NCBI GenBank assembly: GCA_038233215.1
Contig: JBBSML010000013.1
Coordinates: 1-64,000, forward strand
Length of the DNA stretch: 64,000 nt
Source of the DNA: JACDBZ01 sp038233215
Lineage (GTDB): Bacteria > Chloroflexota > Limnocylindria > QHBO01
Reading direction: 5' to 3'
Below, in pieces: positions 56,229-64,000 of the stretch (position 1 is its first letter; every line of letters starts with the position of its first letter). Made by a program: the position numbers and the translations under genes. The notes beneath the pieces were generated by a model. It saw only the letters and a list, made by a program, of their open reading frames with translations, was not told the origin of the DNA and did no database searches.

Positions 56229-56323
56229 CGCACGACACCCAAATGGGGAGCCACGTGTGCCACGACCTCATACATCGGCGTGGGACAGTATGACCTCCAT
56301 GTTCGGCGCCGCGCGAGAACGTC

Positions 56324-56329
56324 TAGCAT
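56324..56329 (+). promoter_or_regulatory. -10-like hexamer TAGCAT before tlyA
   Basis: It lies 6 nt before the ATG, the leaderless layout. Confidence 0.42.
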
Positions 56330-56335
56330 CGGCCG

Positions 56336-57115
56336 ATGGGGCGCATCCGACTCGACCAGCTGTTGACCGAGCGGGGCATGGCGCGTTCGGTGACGGAGGC
56401 GCAGGCTCTCATCCATGCCGGTGAGGTTGAGCTTGACGGCACGCGACGGCTGAAGCCGGGCCAGCTCGTTGCCGCGGACGTGTCGGTGTCACTGGCGGCC
56501 AGGCCCCGCTGGGCGAGCCGCGCCGGCATCAAGCTGGAGCACGCACTCGACGCGTTCGATGTCGATCCCGCCGGCCGTGCCTGCCTGGACGCGGGAGCGT
56601 CGACCGGCGGCTTCACCGACGTCCTCCTCGCGCGGGGGGCCCGGTTCGTCTATGCCGTCGACGTCGGCCGAGCCCAGCTCCTCGATCGACTGGCGCGCGA
56701 TCCGCGAGTGGTCAGCCTGGAGCGCACGAACCTGCGCGACCTCAGCGGACTCCCGGAACCGATTGACCTCGCGACGCTCGACCTGAGCTTCATAAACCTG
56801 CGCCTCGTCCTTCCGACGGTGCGCAACCTCCTCGCCAATGACGGGCGCGCCATAGCCCTGGTCAAGCCGCAATTCGAGGCCGAGCGGGACGAGGTCCCGC
56901 GCGGGGGTGTCGTGCGCGACCCATCCGTGTGGGAGCGCGTGCTGCGCGACCTGGCGCGGGATGCCGTCTCGATCGGCCTGCACGCGCACCGCGTCATCCG
57001 CTCGCCCATCACCGGCAATGACGGCAACGTGGAGTTCCTCGCGGACCTGCGGCTCGATCCCGGGAACGTGGACGCACTGGCGGAGAGCAGCGTCGAAGCG
57101 ATACGCGGCCCGTAG
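56336..57115 (+). CDS. tlyA: TlyA-family rRNA 2'-O-methyltransferase/hemolysin
   Basis: A 259-residue protein. An N-terminal S4 RNA-binding domain (RIRLDQLLTERGMARSVTEA near residue 3) precedes an FtsJ-like Rossmann methyltransferase with CLDAGASTGGFTDVLL near 82, LATLDLSFINLRLVLP near 145, ALVKPQFEAERDEV near 176 and SPITGNDGNVEFL near 222. TlyA methylates cytidines of 16S and 23S rRNA in mycobacteria. Its place between dxs and nadK is the standard cluster order. The start follows a -10-like box by 6 nt. Confidence 0.92.
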   Translation: MGRIRLDQLLTERGMARSVTEAQALIHAGEVELDGTRRLKPGQLVAADVSVSLAARPRWASRAGIKLEHALDAFDVDPAGRACLDAGASTGGFTDVLLARGARFVYAVDVGRAQLLDRLARDPRVVSLERTNLRDLSGLPEPIDLATLDLSFINLRLVLPTVRNLLANDGRAIALVKPQFEAERDEVPRGGVVRDPSVWERVLRDLARDAVSIGLHAHRVIRSPITGNDGNVEFLADLRLDPGNVDALAESSVEAIRGP

Positions 57116-57139
57116 CACACGCGTACTACGATGAGCTCG

Positions 57140-57499
57140 ATGAAACGCAGGACGGCCCGCGGGGCAAGCGGCGGGGAACAGCTCGACATCGGATTCGAGG
57201 GGCTCGAGGTCATCGAGCCGTCGATCCCGGAGCCAGCGCCGGACACGATGCGCCAGATCGTCAGCCTGCGCATGCCTGATGCCCTGCTCGAGCGAGTCGA
57301 AGAGGCCGCCCGGGCGCGGAGCGTATCCCCCTCGAGCCTGATGCGCGCCCTCATCGCCGCCGGGTTGGACCGCTCCTACGCCGCCGTCCGTGAGCGAGCC
57401 GGACCGCAGGACCTGGCGACCGAGATCTCGGCTCTCGGGGCGCGGATCGACGCCCTGGCCCGTGTCGTGGAGGGTCGGAGCGCGGCGGACGAGTCGTGA
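57140..57499 (+). CDS. Ribbon-helix-helix-like DNA-binding protein
   Basis: A 119-residue protein. A ~35-residue disordered lead precedes RQIVSLRMPDALLERVEEAA and RARSVSPSSLMRALIAAGLD, the strand-helix-helix of RHH/CopG repressors. A short C-terminal helix (LATEISALGARIDALARVV) may oligomerise. ATG 57140 is preferred over ATG 57131, because TACGAT (57127-57132) is a -10-like box 7 nt upstream of it and overlaps the earlier ATG. It occupies a slot before nadK-recN where argR is often found, and is coupled to nadK by GTGA. Confidence 0.7.
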   Translation: MKRRTARGASGGEQLDIGFEGLEVIEPSIPEPAPDTMRQIVSLRMPDALLERVEEAARARSVSPSSLMRALIAAGLDRSYAAVRERAGPQDLATEISALGARIDALARVVEGRSAADES

Positions 57500-58347
57500 T
57501 CGAGCTGCGGCGCATCGGCTTTGCCTTCAACCCGTACAACGCGGAAGCGCGTGCGGTCCTGGAGCGGGCGCACGCATGGTGCGAAGCGAACGGGGTCGAG
57601 GCCTGGGACGCGCGTGCCGAGGACCGCGGCGCCATCGGGGCCGCCTGTGCAGCCGGCACCGATCTCGTCTGCGTGCTCGGCGGTGACGGCACCTTCCTGC
57701 GCAGCGCGAGCGCCATCGGCGAGACTGGCGTGCCGGCGCTGGGCATTAATCTCGGTCGGATCGGGTTCCTGGCCAAAGTCGAGACCGGTGGTCTTGAGGG
57801 TGCGCTCGATCAGGTCGTCGCCGGGGAGTTCACGATCGAGGATCGCTTCAGGATCGAGGCGGCGATCGTTCATCCGGATGGAGAGGTTGCCGAGCGTCAT
57901 GCCTGCCTGAACGAGGTGGTCGTCGCTCGTGGACGCCGCGTGCGGATGATCCGGCTCGAGGTCGAGGTTTCCGGTTCCCACCTCGCCACCTATGTCGCCG
58001 ATGCGGTCGTCGTTGCCACGCCGACTGGCTCGACCGCCTACAGCTTCAGCGCCGGCGGCTCGATCCTGGACCCGCGCCTGCGCAACATGATCATCACGCC
58101 GGTGGCCGCGTACCTCTCTCCGCTGCACAGCGTGGTCGCGGGCGAGGATCACGTTGTGCAACTGACGTTACGCGAGGCCCCCGATCCGGCCATCGTCAGC
58201 ATCGATGGGCAGTGGGATGTCGAACTGTCTCCGGGGGATCGAGTCGAGGTGCGTGCCCTGCCGGACCCGCTGCGCATCCTGGAGCCGGTCGGCGCAACCC
58301 CGTTCTACGATCTATTGCGCACCAAGGCCGGCCTGCTGCCGTACTGA
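57496..58347 (+). CDS. nadK: NAD kinase
   Basis: A 283-residue enzyme that phosphorylates NAD to NADP. The key motifs are CVLGGDGTFLRSA near residue 58, NLGRIGFLAKVE near 84, LNEVVVARG near 137 and the long conserved TPTGSTAYSFSAGGSILDP near 175. The start is GTG, overlapping the RHH gene stop. The stop shares a base with the recN ATG. nadK-recN adjacency is widely conserved. Confidence 0.94.
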   Translation: MIELRRIGFAFNPYNAEARAVLERAHAWCEANGVEAWDARAEDRGAIGAACAAGTDLVCVLGGDGTFLRSASAIGETGVPALGINLGRIGFLAKVETGGLEGALDQVVAGEFTIEDRFRIEAAIVHPDGEVAERHACLNEVVVARGRRVRMIRLEVEVSGSHLATYVADAVVVATPTGSTAYSFSAGGSILDPRLRNMIITPVAAYLSPLHSVVAGEDHVVQLTLREAPDPAIVSIDGQWDVELSPGDRVEVRALPDPLRILEPVGATPFYDLLRTKAGLLPY

Positions 58348-60002
58348 TGGCACTTCGCGAGCTGACGGTCGAGAACCTGGCGGTGGTGGAGTGGGTGCGC
58401 CTGGCATTGAGCGATGGCTTCACGGTGCTGACGGGCGAGACCGGAGCAGGAAAGTCACTCGTGGTCGATGCGGTCGCGTTGGCGCTCGGCGCGCGCGCAT
58501 CGACCGATCAGGTCCGCGCAGGGACGGATGCCGCCCGTGTCGAGGCAATCTTTGACGCCCCCGACCTGCTGGACGGCGACTCGATGCGCGACGTGGTCGG
58601 ATCCGGAGAGGGCAGCATGATCGTGCGTCGCGAGGTCGGGGCCGACGGGCGTTCGGTGGCCCGGGTCAACGACCGTGCCGTCACGGTCGGTGGGCTCGCC
58701 GGACTTGGCGCTCGTTTGGGAGAGATCCACGGGCAGCACGATCAGCAGCGACTGCTCGAGCCGGCTCGCCAATTGGCGCTTCTTGATGTATTCGGCGGCC
58801 ACGAGACGTCGCTCATCGCTGTCGAGGCGGCATTCCGAGCCTGGCGGTCGACGGTCGCGGCCGCCACGGAGCTCGTGACCGATGCGCACGAGCTGGCTCG
58901 GCGGGTGGAGCTGCTGCGTCACCAGGTCGATGAGATCGAGGGCCTCGCGCCACGCCCCGGGGAAGACGCTGAGCTGGAGGATCAATTGCGTGCTGCCGAG
59001 CACGCCGAGACGATCGCGCGGTCCGCGGCCGAGGCCGTCGCCCTCCTCCGCGATGACGGGGGTGCCGGAGACGCGCTGAACATGGTGGAGGGCGACCTTG
59101 CGACCGCCGCGCAGCACGACGAGCGGTTCGCGCCATTGGCTGACCGCGCCTCGGCCCTGGCCGCGGAGGCTTCCGAGCTGGCCCGTGACGTGAGCACAGC
59201 CGCGGATGGTGCCGAGCTCGATCCAACCAGCCGCGCGTCTGCCGAGGAGCGCTTGGCCGTGCTGTATGACCTGTGTCGCAAGTACGGTGACTCGATCGAG
59301 GCGGTGCTCGCGTTCGGTTCAGCCGCTGCCGCGGAGCTGGAGGCAGTCGAGAACCAGGAGGGGGCGCGAGTGCGGTTGCGGGACGACGAGGCTCGGCAAC
59401 GGGCCATGCTGGACGAGGCCGCTGCCACCTTGACCGTTGCTCGGGAGTCTGCGGGCAACCGTCTGGCGACCGCAGTGAATGACGAGCTGCCGCCGTTGGG
59501 CCTCCCGCCCGGGTCATTCGGGATTCAGCGCGACCCGCTCGAAGCTTCGGCCCATGGCGCGGACCGGGTCACCTTCACCTTTGCCCCGAATCCGGGCGAG
59601 CCACCACGGCCGCTGTCCCGCATCGCATCCGGCGGCGAGGCCAGCCGGCTCTCGCTGGCGCTCAAGGTCGTGCTGGCCGCGGCCGACGAAACGCCACTGC
59701 TCGTCTTCGACGAGATCGACGCTGGCGTCGGCGGCCGCAATGCATCGGCGCTGGGGGAGCGGCTTCGCGCGCTGAGCCGGTATCACCAGGTGCTGTGCGT
59801 CACGCATCTGCCGCAGGTCGCCGCGCACGCGGATGCGCACATCGTGGTCGGCAAGCACGAGCTCGACGGACGGACGACCACGTTCGCCCGGATCCTCGAC
59901 GCCGATGAACGAGCGACCGAGCTCGCTGCAATGCTGGGAGGCGAGGGCGCCGGTGATGAGGCGCACGCTGCTGCCAGGGCGCTGTTGCGGGCGGCGGAGT
60001 GA
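58347..60002 (+). CDS. recN: DNA repair protein RecN
   Basis: A 551-residue SMC-like ATPase. An N-terminal ATP-binding half has LTGETGAGKSLVVDA near residue 30 and IHGQHDQQRLLEP near 129. A central coiled coil spans ~190-375. The C-terminal half has the ABC signature SRIASGGEASRLSLALK near 425, Walker B LLVFDEIDAGVGG near 450 and CVTHLPQVAAHAD near 485. RecN helps repair double-strand breaks, holding DNA ends together. The ATG overlaps the nadK stop by one base. Confidence 0.94.
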   Translation: MALRELTVENLAVVEWVRLALSDGFTVLTGETGAGKSLVVDAVALALGARASTDQVRAGTDAARVEAIFDAPDLLDGDSMRDVVGSGEGSMIVRREVGADGRSVARVNDRAVTVGGLAGLGARLGEIHGQHDQQRLLEPARQLALLDVFGGHETSLIAVEAAFRAWRSTVAAATELVTDAHELARRVELLRHQVDEIEGLAPRPGEDAELEDQLRAAEHAETIARSAAEAVALLRDDGGAGDALNMVEGDLATAAQHDERFAPLADRASALAAEASELARDVSTAADGAELDPTSRASAEERLAVLYDLCRKYGDSIEAVLAFGSAAAAELEAVENQEGARVRLRDDEARQRAMLDEAAATLTVARESAGNRLATAVNDELPPLGLPPGSFGIQRDPLEASAHGADRVTFTFAPNPGEPPRPLSRIASGGEASRLSLALKVVLAAADETPLLVFDEIDAGVGGRNASALGERLRALSRYHQVLCVTHLPQVAAHADAHIVVGKHELDGRTTTFARILDADERATELAAMLGGEGAGDEAHAAARALLRAAE

Positions 60003-60053
60003 GCCAGTCATTGCCAGCGCATATACATGAATACTCTGACACCTGACTGACGC

Positions 60054-60941
60054 ATGATTGACGAATACCTCAGGGAGGCGATCGACTCATTCCTCGTGGA
60101 GCTCCGCGTGGAACGGGGGCTGTCGCCGCTGACCATCAAGGCGTATCGCCATGACCTCGCTCAGTTCGCCGGCGTGGCAGGCACCCGATGGCGCGACGAC
60201 CCGCAGCCACTCATCGACTTCGTGACCGGGCTCCAGCGGACCGGAGCGACGGGCAGCACCCAGGCGCGCAAGAGCGCGGCGGTTCGCAGCTTCTACGGGT
60301 TCGCGCTGCGGGAAGGCCTTGCCACGCGGGACGTTCCTTCGCTGGTGGACGCGCCACGGCCAGGCAGCTACCTGCCGGATGTGCTCGCACCCGAGGATGT
60401 CGAGCGCATTCTCGAAGCGCCACCCGACGACGCCCCGGTCGGCGTCCGGGATCGGGCCATTCTCGAACTGCTGTACGCGTGTGGCCTGCGCGTCAGCGAG
60501 CTCGTCGGCCTCGATACCGACCGCGTCGATCTGCAAGGCCAGCAGGTGCGCGTCATCGGCAAGGGCAACAAGGAGCGGCGTGTGCCGATGGGTGATGAGG
60601 CGCGCGAGCGCCTCCACCGTTACCGCATCGGTCCAAGAGAACTCTGGACGGCTGGCAAGCCGAGCCCGGCAGTGTTCGTGGGCAAGCGCGGAAAGCGAAT
60701 GAGCAGGGAATCGGTCTGGCACCTGATCAGGCGCTGGACGGAGGTGGCTGGTGTGAGCGAGCGGGTGACGCCGCACACGTTTCGCCACAGTTTCGCGACG
60801 CATCTGCTCGAGGGTGGGGCCGACCTGCGGGTGGTCCAGGCACTCCTCGGCCATGCTAGCATCAGTACCACCCAGCTCTACACTCACCTGACCGGCGAGC
60901 GCGTCCGCGAGGTTTACGCGCGGGCGCATCCGAGAGCCTGA
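60054..60941 (+). CDS. xerD: Tyrosine recombinase, XerD-like
   Basis: A 295-residue tyrosine recombinase. The SAM-like N-terminal domain has LVELRVERGLSPLTIKAYRHDL near residue 15. Catalytic residues are Arg in YACGLRVSELVG near 145, Lys in GKGNKERRVP, His/Arg in HTFRHSF near 240, His in LLGHASISTT and Tyr in LYTHL near 275. The position after recN and before purine nucleoside phosphorylase is the usual location of chromosomal xerD. With the XerC-like protein near 26 kb it likely resolves chromosome dimers. Confidence 0.92.
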   Translation: MIDEYLREAIDSFLVELRVERGLSPLTIKAYRHDLAQFAGVAGTRWRDDPQPLIDFVTGLQRTGATGSTQARKSAAVRSFYGFALREGLATRDVPSLVDAPRPGSYLPDVLAPEDVERILEAPPDDAPVGVRDRAILELLYACGLRVSELVGLDTDRVDLQGQQVRVIGKGNKERRVPMGDEARERLHRYRIGPRELWTAGKPSPAVFVGKRGKRMSRESVWHLIRRWTEVAGVSERVTPHTFRHSFATHLLEGGADLRVVQALLGHASISTTQLYTHLTGERVREVYARAHPRA

Positions 60942-60961
60942 AGCGGAGCGCAAAAAAGCCG

Positions 60962-61756
60962 ATGAGTTACGCGCGGAACCTCCTGAGCCGTGGCGAGGAG
61001 GTCGTCTACGAGAGCCGACAGCATTGGTTCGCGGTGATCGCGCGGACCTGGCTGTGGATTGTGGCCGCCATCGTGGCGCTGGGTCTCGTCATTTTCCTCA
61101 ACGGACAGCCAGACGTCGGAAACGCCACGATCGACGGGATCCTGACGATCCTGGCGATCGTGGCGCTCATCGGGGCAGCAGGCTGGATCGCCTTCGTCCT
61201 GTGGGATTGGCGAAACCAGGAGTGGCTGATCACCACCCGACGGGTCATCCGCGCCGAGGGCGTGCTCAACAAGAGCGTGTCGGACTCGAGCCTCGAGAAG
61301 ATCAACGACGCACGGCTCGACCAGAGCATCTTCGGACGAATGTTCGGATTCGGGACGCTCGACATCCTGACCGCGGCCGAGGAGGCCGGAGGCAGAAACC
61401 TGGCCGACTTCCCGATGATCGCGGATCCGGTCGATTTCAAGAAGGCGATGTTCGACCAGAAGCAGATGCTCGAGCAGCCCGAGCTGGCGCGCCCTCGCTA
61501 CCAGCGGGAGTCGGCCGCTCCGCAGATGCAGCGCGCAGAGCCGATGCCTCCGCGCGCGGGATCCGACCGGGTGGCCGTCTCGGATGAATCGTCAATGCGG
61601 TCGACCCCGCCTCCGCCGTCGCCTGCGGTCGAGCCTCGAAATGCGGCCGATGATCTCGGGGCCACGCTGGAGCGCCTGGCCGGCCTGCGCGACAAGGGGC
61701 TCATCACTCCCGAGGAGTACGAAGCGAAGAAGCGCGACCTGTTGGAGCGGATGTAG
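60962..61756 (+). CDS. PH-domain (bPH2) membrane protein with SHOCT tail
   Basis: A 264-residue protein. Two membrane helices near residues 25-45 and 60-82 are followed by a bacterial PH domain (LITTRRVIRAEGVLNKSVSDSS, then DILTAAEEAGGRNLADFP). A proline-rich linker comes next and a C-terminal SHOCT helix pair (LERLAGLRDKGLITPEEYEAKK). Such proteins are common and lack a defined role; the SHOCT motif is thought to aid oligomerisation. It lies 20 nt after xerD and directly abuts the next gene. Confidence 0.83.
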   Translation: MSYARNLLSRGEEVVYESRQHWFAVIARTWLWIVAAIVALGLVIFLNGQPDVGNATIDGILTILAIVALIGAAGWIAFVLWDWRNQEWLITTRRVIRAEGVLNKSVSDSSLEKINDARLDQSIFGRMFGFGTLDILTAAEEAGGRNLADFPMIADPVDFKKAMFDQKQMLEQPELARPRYQRESAAPQMQRAEPMPPRAGSDRVAVSDESSMRSTPPPPSPAVEPRNAADDLGATLERLAGLRDKGLITPEEYEAKKRDLLERM

Positions 61757-62620
61757 GTGGGCCTGGCCACGTCCGGCCCGGAGCTCGACCGGCAGATCGC
61801 CGAGGCCACGGATGTCGTGCGGCGCCGTTTCGCGGATGAGCCCACGCTGGCCATGCCCCGGATCGCCATTGTTCTGGGTTCCGGACTCGGCGGGCTGGTC
61901 GACCTGCTTGATGCCAGGCCTCGCGCGCGCCTGTCCTACGCGGACATTCCCAACGTCCCCGGCGCCACCGTCGAAGGCCATGCGGGCGAGCTGGTCGCCG
62001 GCAACGTGCGCGGAATCCCGGCGATCATCCTCAGTGGTCGCGCGCACCCTTACGAGGGCTATACACACCGGGAGGCCACGCTGCTCCTACGCGCCGTGCT
62101 GGCACTGGGGGTCGAGACGGTCGTGCTCACCAATGCCGCTGGAGGGCTCAACCCTGACTACGATCCAGGCGACATGATGCTCATTGCCGATCAGATCAAC
62201 CTGTCGGGCGAGAATCCGCTTCTTGGGCCGAACCTGGACCGGTTCGGCCCGCGCTTTCCGCACCTGACCGACGCGTACGATCCGTCGCTGCGCCGGTCGG
62301 CTCACGAGTCGGCGGAGCGCACCGGCGTGACGTTGCGCGAGGGCGTGTACGTGATGCTGTCGGGTCCGGCCTACGAGACGCGCGCCGAGATGCGAATGCT
62401 CCGCGCAATCGGCGCCGACGCCGTGGGCATGAGCACGGCACACGAAACGATCGTTGCGCGTCATGCGAACCGGCGCGTCCTCGGCTTCAGTCTCATCACC
62501 AACAAGGCGACCGAGGACGTTGAGACCGGTGCCACGCACGAAGAGGTCATCGAGATGGGCCGCGTTGGTGCCACCGCCCTGGTGACGCTCTTGGGTGATC
62601 TGCTCCCGCGGCTGACCTAG
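61757..62620 (+). CDS. Purine nucleoside phosphorylase
   Basis: A 287-residue trimeric-type phosphorylase that converts inosine or guanosine plus phosphate to base and ribose-1-phosphate. Phosphate binding is by VLGSGLGG near residue 38 and SGRAHPYEGYTH near 94. VLTNAAGGLNPDY near 122 and MLSGPAYETRAEMRML near 197 complete the site, with DAVGMSTAHETIVARH near 220. The GTG start follows the PH/SHOCT stop without a gap. The stop is followed at once by the M50 protease gene. Confidence 0.93.
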   Translation: MGLATSGPELDRQIAEATDVVRRRFADEPTLAMPRIAIVLGSGLGGLVDLLDARPRARLSYADIPNVPGATVEGHAGELVAGNVRGIPAIILSGRAHPYEGYTHREATLLLRAVLALGVETVVLTNAAGGLNPDYDPGDMMLIADQINLSGENPLLGPNLDRFGPRFPHLTDAYDPSLRRSAHESAERTGVTLREGVYVMLSGPAYETRAEMRMLRAIGADAVGMSTAHETIVARHANRRVLGFSLITNKATEDVETGATHEEVIEMGRVGATALVTLLGDLLPRLT

Positions 62621-63238
62621 ATGGGCTTCGGCGATCTCTCTCTCGAGCGCTTGATCGCCGGTGCGGTCGCGCTGCTGGTGGGCCTGACATTCCACGAGTT
62701 CAGCCACGCTCTGGTCGCCGATACCCTGGGAGATCGGCGACCCCGCGCCATGGGTCGCCTGACGCTCAACCCCATAGCGCACGTCGATCCGATCGGCGCG
62801 CTGATGCTGGTGGTGGCGGGGTTCGGATGGGCGAAGCCGGTGATGGTCAACCCGGCTGCGCTGCGCGGCGGACGGCGTTCCATGGCGCTCGTCGCCTTCG
62901 CGGGACCGATTGCGAACGTGGTGGTTGCCACCGTCTTCGCGGTCGGCTTTCGCGCGATGGACCTCGCCGGGATCTCCAATGGCTTCGCACTGGATCTTGT
63001 CGCGCTCATCGTGCAGCTCAACATCCTGCTCGCCATCTTCAACCTGATCCCGATCCCACCCCTCGACGGCTACAACGTGGCGCTCGCGTACCTGCCGTCT
63101 CGACAGGCGCTGATCGTCCAGCAGTACGCGCCGTACGGGGTGATCGTGCTGCTGCTGCTGATCTTCATCCCGGGCAGCCCGCTGCGCACCATCCTGGGCC
63201 TGGCCGCTCCCGTGACGCGGGTGCTGATCGGTGCATAG
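62621..63238 (+). CDS. M50 site-2-protease-family membrane metallopeptidase
   Basis: A 205-residue integral membrane zinc protease of the short rhomboid-unrelated M50 class. HEFSH near residue 25 carries two zinc ligands and the catalytic glutamate, and NLIPIPPLDGYN near 140 provides the third ligand aspartate. About five hydrophobic helices are present. There are no PDZ or CBS domains. Substrates for this class, found next to purine phosphorylase and scpA in many Gram-positive genomes, are mostly unknown. Confidence 0.9.
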   Translation: MGFGDLSLERLIAGAVALLVGLTFHEFSHALVADTLGDRRPRAMGRLTLNPIAHVDPIGALMLVVAGFGWAKPVMVNPAALRGGRRSMALVAFAGPIANVVVATVFAVGFRAMDLAGISNGFALDLVALIVQLNILLAIFNLIPIPPLDGYNVALAYLPSRQALIVQQYAPYGVIVLLLLIFIPGSPLRTILGLAAPVTRVLIGA

Positions 63239-63716
63239 GGTCGGGCAGTTCGTCGCTCACGTGCGGGCGCGCGTGGATCCGCAGGAAACCGCGCTCGTGC
63301 GCCGTCTCCTCCCCGATTCGGGTGTGGTGCTGTTCGAGTCCATGCCGGTGGCGGACCGCCGTCACGCTCTCGACGTCGCCGGCAGACTGATCGTGATGGG
63401 CCATGACGACCGTGACCTGCTCGGCGCCGCGCTGCTGCACGATGCTGGCAAAGGCCATCGGATGCGGCTCTGGCACCGCGTCGCGGGAGTTCTGCTTGAG
63501 GCAGCGGCGCCTTCGGCGCTTCGACGCCTCGCGAGGCCCGACACCACGTCGTGGCGCCATCCGTTCCATCTCTACCTTCACCATGCGCCGATGTCGGCGG
63601 CACTTGCCAGCGATGCCGGCTGCGACCACCGGGTGGGGGCGTTCATCCGGGGCGACGTTGCCGACGCAGACGTGCAGCTCCTCCGAGCCCTGACCTCGGC
63701 CGATGACGCAAGCTGA
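63231..63716 (+). CDS. HD-domain phosphohydrolase-like protein
   Basis: A 161-residue cytoplasmic protein. The histidine of RRHALDVAGRL near residue 44 and LLGAALLHDAGKG near 62-74 form the first half of an HD metal site. YLHHAPMSAAL near 114 and the late aspartates may complete it. HD proteins hydrolyse nucleotides or cyclic dinucleotides; the substrate here is unknown. The GTG start overlaps the M50 gene by 8 nt and the 3' end overlaps scpA by 14 nt, so all three are coupled. Confidence 0.78.
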   Translation: MHRVGQFVAHVRARVDPQETALVRRLLPDSGVVLFESMPVADRRHALDVAGRLIVMGHDDRDLLGAALLHDAGKGHRMRLWHRVAGVLLEAAAPSALRRLARPDTTSWRHPFHLYLHHAPMSAALASDAGCDHRVGAFIRGDVADADVQLLRALTSADDAS

Positions 63717-64000
63717 CGGGGTGCAGCCGATCCTGGTCGAGGCCGATGCCGCCATTGCGGTGCCGGTCGGCGATGTCGAGTTCACACTTGCCCTGCCCGC
63801 CTTCGAGGGACCGCTGCAGCTGCTGCTCCACCTGATTGAGTCGCGCCAGCTCGACGTCCTGACCGTCCCGCTGGCCGACGTGGCTGATGCCTATGTCGAG
63901 CACCTGACCCGACATCCGGTCGATGCGGCGAATCTCTCGGAGTTCGTTGTCATCGCCGGGCACCTGATCTACCTGAAGTCGAAGCGCATGCTCCCCGCCG
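63703..64000 (+). CDS. scpA: Segregation and condensation protein ScpA, 5' part
   Basis: The first 99 residues of ScpA are in the window. After a ~25-residue lead, FTLALPAFEGPLQLLLHLIE is the family's hallmark N-terminal motif (usually FxGPLDLLLxLI, here with Gln for Asp). VLTVPLADVADAYVEHL and FVVIAGHLIYLKSKRMLP follow. ScpA is the kleisin that bridges SMC heads in the condensin complex. The gene runs off the window. scpB would be expected next. Confidence 0.9.
   Translation, partial: MTQADGVQPILVEADAAIAVPVGDVEFTLALPAFEGPLQLLLHLIESRQLDVLTVPLADVADAYVEHLTRHPVDAANLSEFVVIAGHLIYLKSKRMLPA

Noticed and set aside
1..64000. tRNA, rRNA and CRISPR arrays
   Set aside because: I looked in the intergenic gaps for cloverleaf-type ends, rRNA-like blocks and regularly spaced direct repeats with unique spacers, and found none. 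The AAATATC boxes are too few and too unevenly spaced to be CRISPR.

Overview
The window is high-GC, densely packed bacterial chromosome. Gene order (comM-dprA-topA-xerC-murJ-murE, alaS with an FtsA-like gene, ruvX-mltG-efp, xseAB-dxs-tlyA-nadK-recN), frequent GTG/TTG starts and the divergent FtsA-like plus baseplate-J-like pair suggest a monoderm-type lineage such as Chloroflexota (the Limnocylindria-like group is my best guess). This placement is inference from gene content; no rRNA gene is present.

The window falls into two parts. Positions 1-18.8 kb look like an accessory region. They hold small stress-type genes (zinc ribbon, HIT, SnoaL-like), an IS1-type transposase relic, a large divergent cluster for amine/amide catabolism, and three short modules: a PD-(D/E)XK-like protein with a DUF2188 protein; an APH-type kinase with a small membrane protein; and a RibD-type reductase, a HIT-like and an SRPBCC-like protein. 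A degenerate repeat recurs near 2.1, 14.85, 16.4, 17.15 and 18.8 kb. Four copies carry relics of an ssb gene. Three carry the ComM peptide APAD(L/F) or a frameshifted form of it. The last copy runs directly into comM, which lacks its first ~80-90 codons. The simplest reading is an island or serial cassette insertion at comM, with the other end left of the window.

The amine cluster is organised around back-to-back promoters at 8.1 kb. Leftward run an M24 peptidase-family hydrolase, a nitrilase, an agmatinase-type ureohydrolase, a nucleotidyltransferase-fold protein, a second nitrilase, a tiny membrane protein and an EamA exporter. Rightward run an acetylpolyamine-deacetylase-like protein, an Lrp/AsnC regulator, an APC permease and a metallophosphoesterase. 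Together they could import and break down agmatine, acetylated polyamines or related amines.

Positions 18.8-64 kb are core genome. They run through DNA uptake and topology (comM, dprA, topA, xerC), envelope synthesis (CAP protein, murJ, a femX-murE-femX sandwich), stringent response and translation (ybaK, rel, hisS, aspS), an orphan ectoine synthase, sulfur transfer (cysteine desulfurase, mnmA), and alaS with an FtsA-like/baseplate-J-like/ruvX/mltG/pepQ/efp run. They then continue with xseA-xseB, dxs, tlyA, an RHH protein, nadK, recN, xerD, a PH/SHOCT protein, purine nucleoside phosphorylase, an M50 protease, an HD protein and the start of scpA. Genes commonly overlap by ATGA or GTGA. Many first-in-operon genes have a -10-like hexamer only 6-10 nt before the start codon, which points to leaderless or near-leaderless mRNAs.
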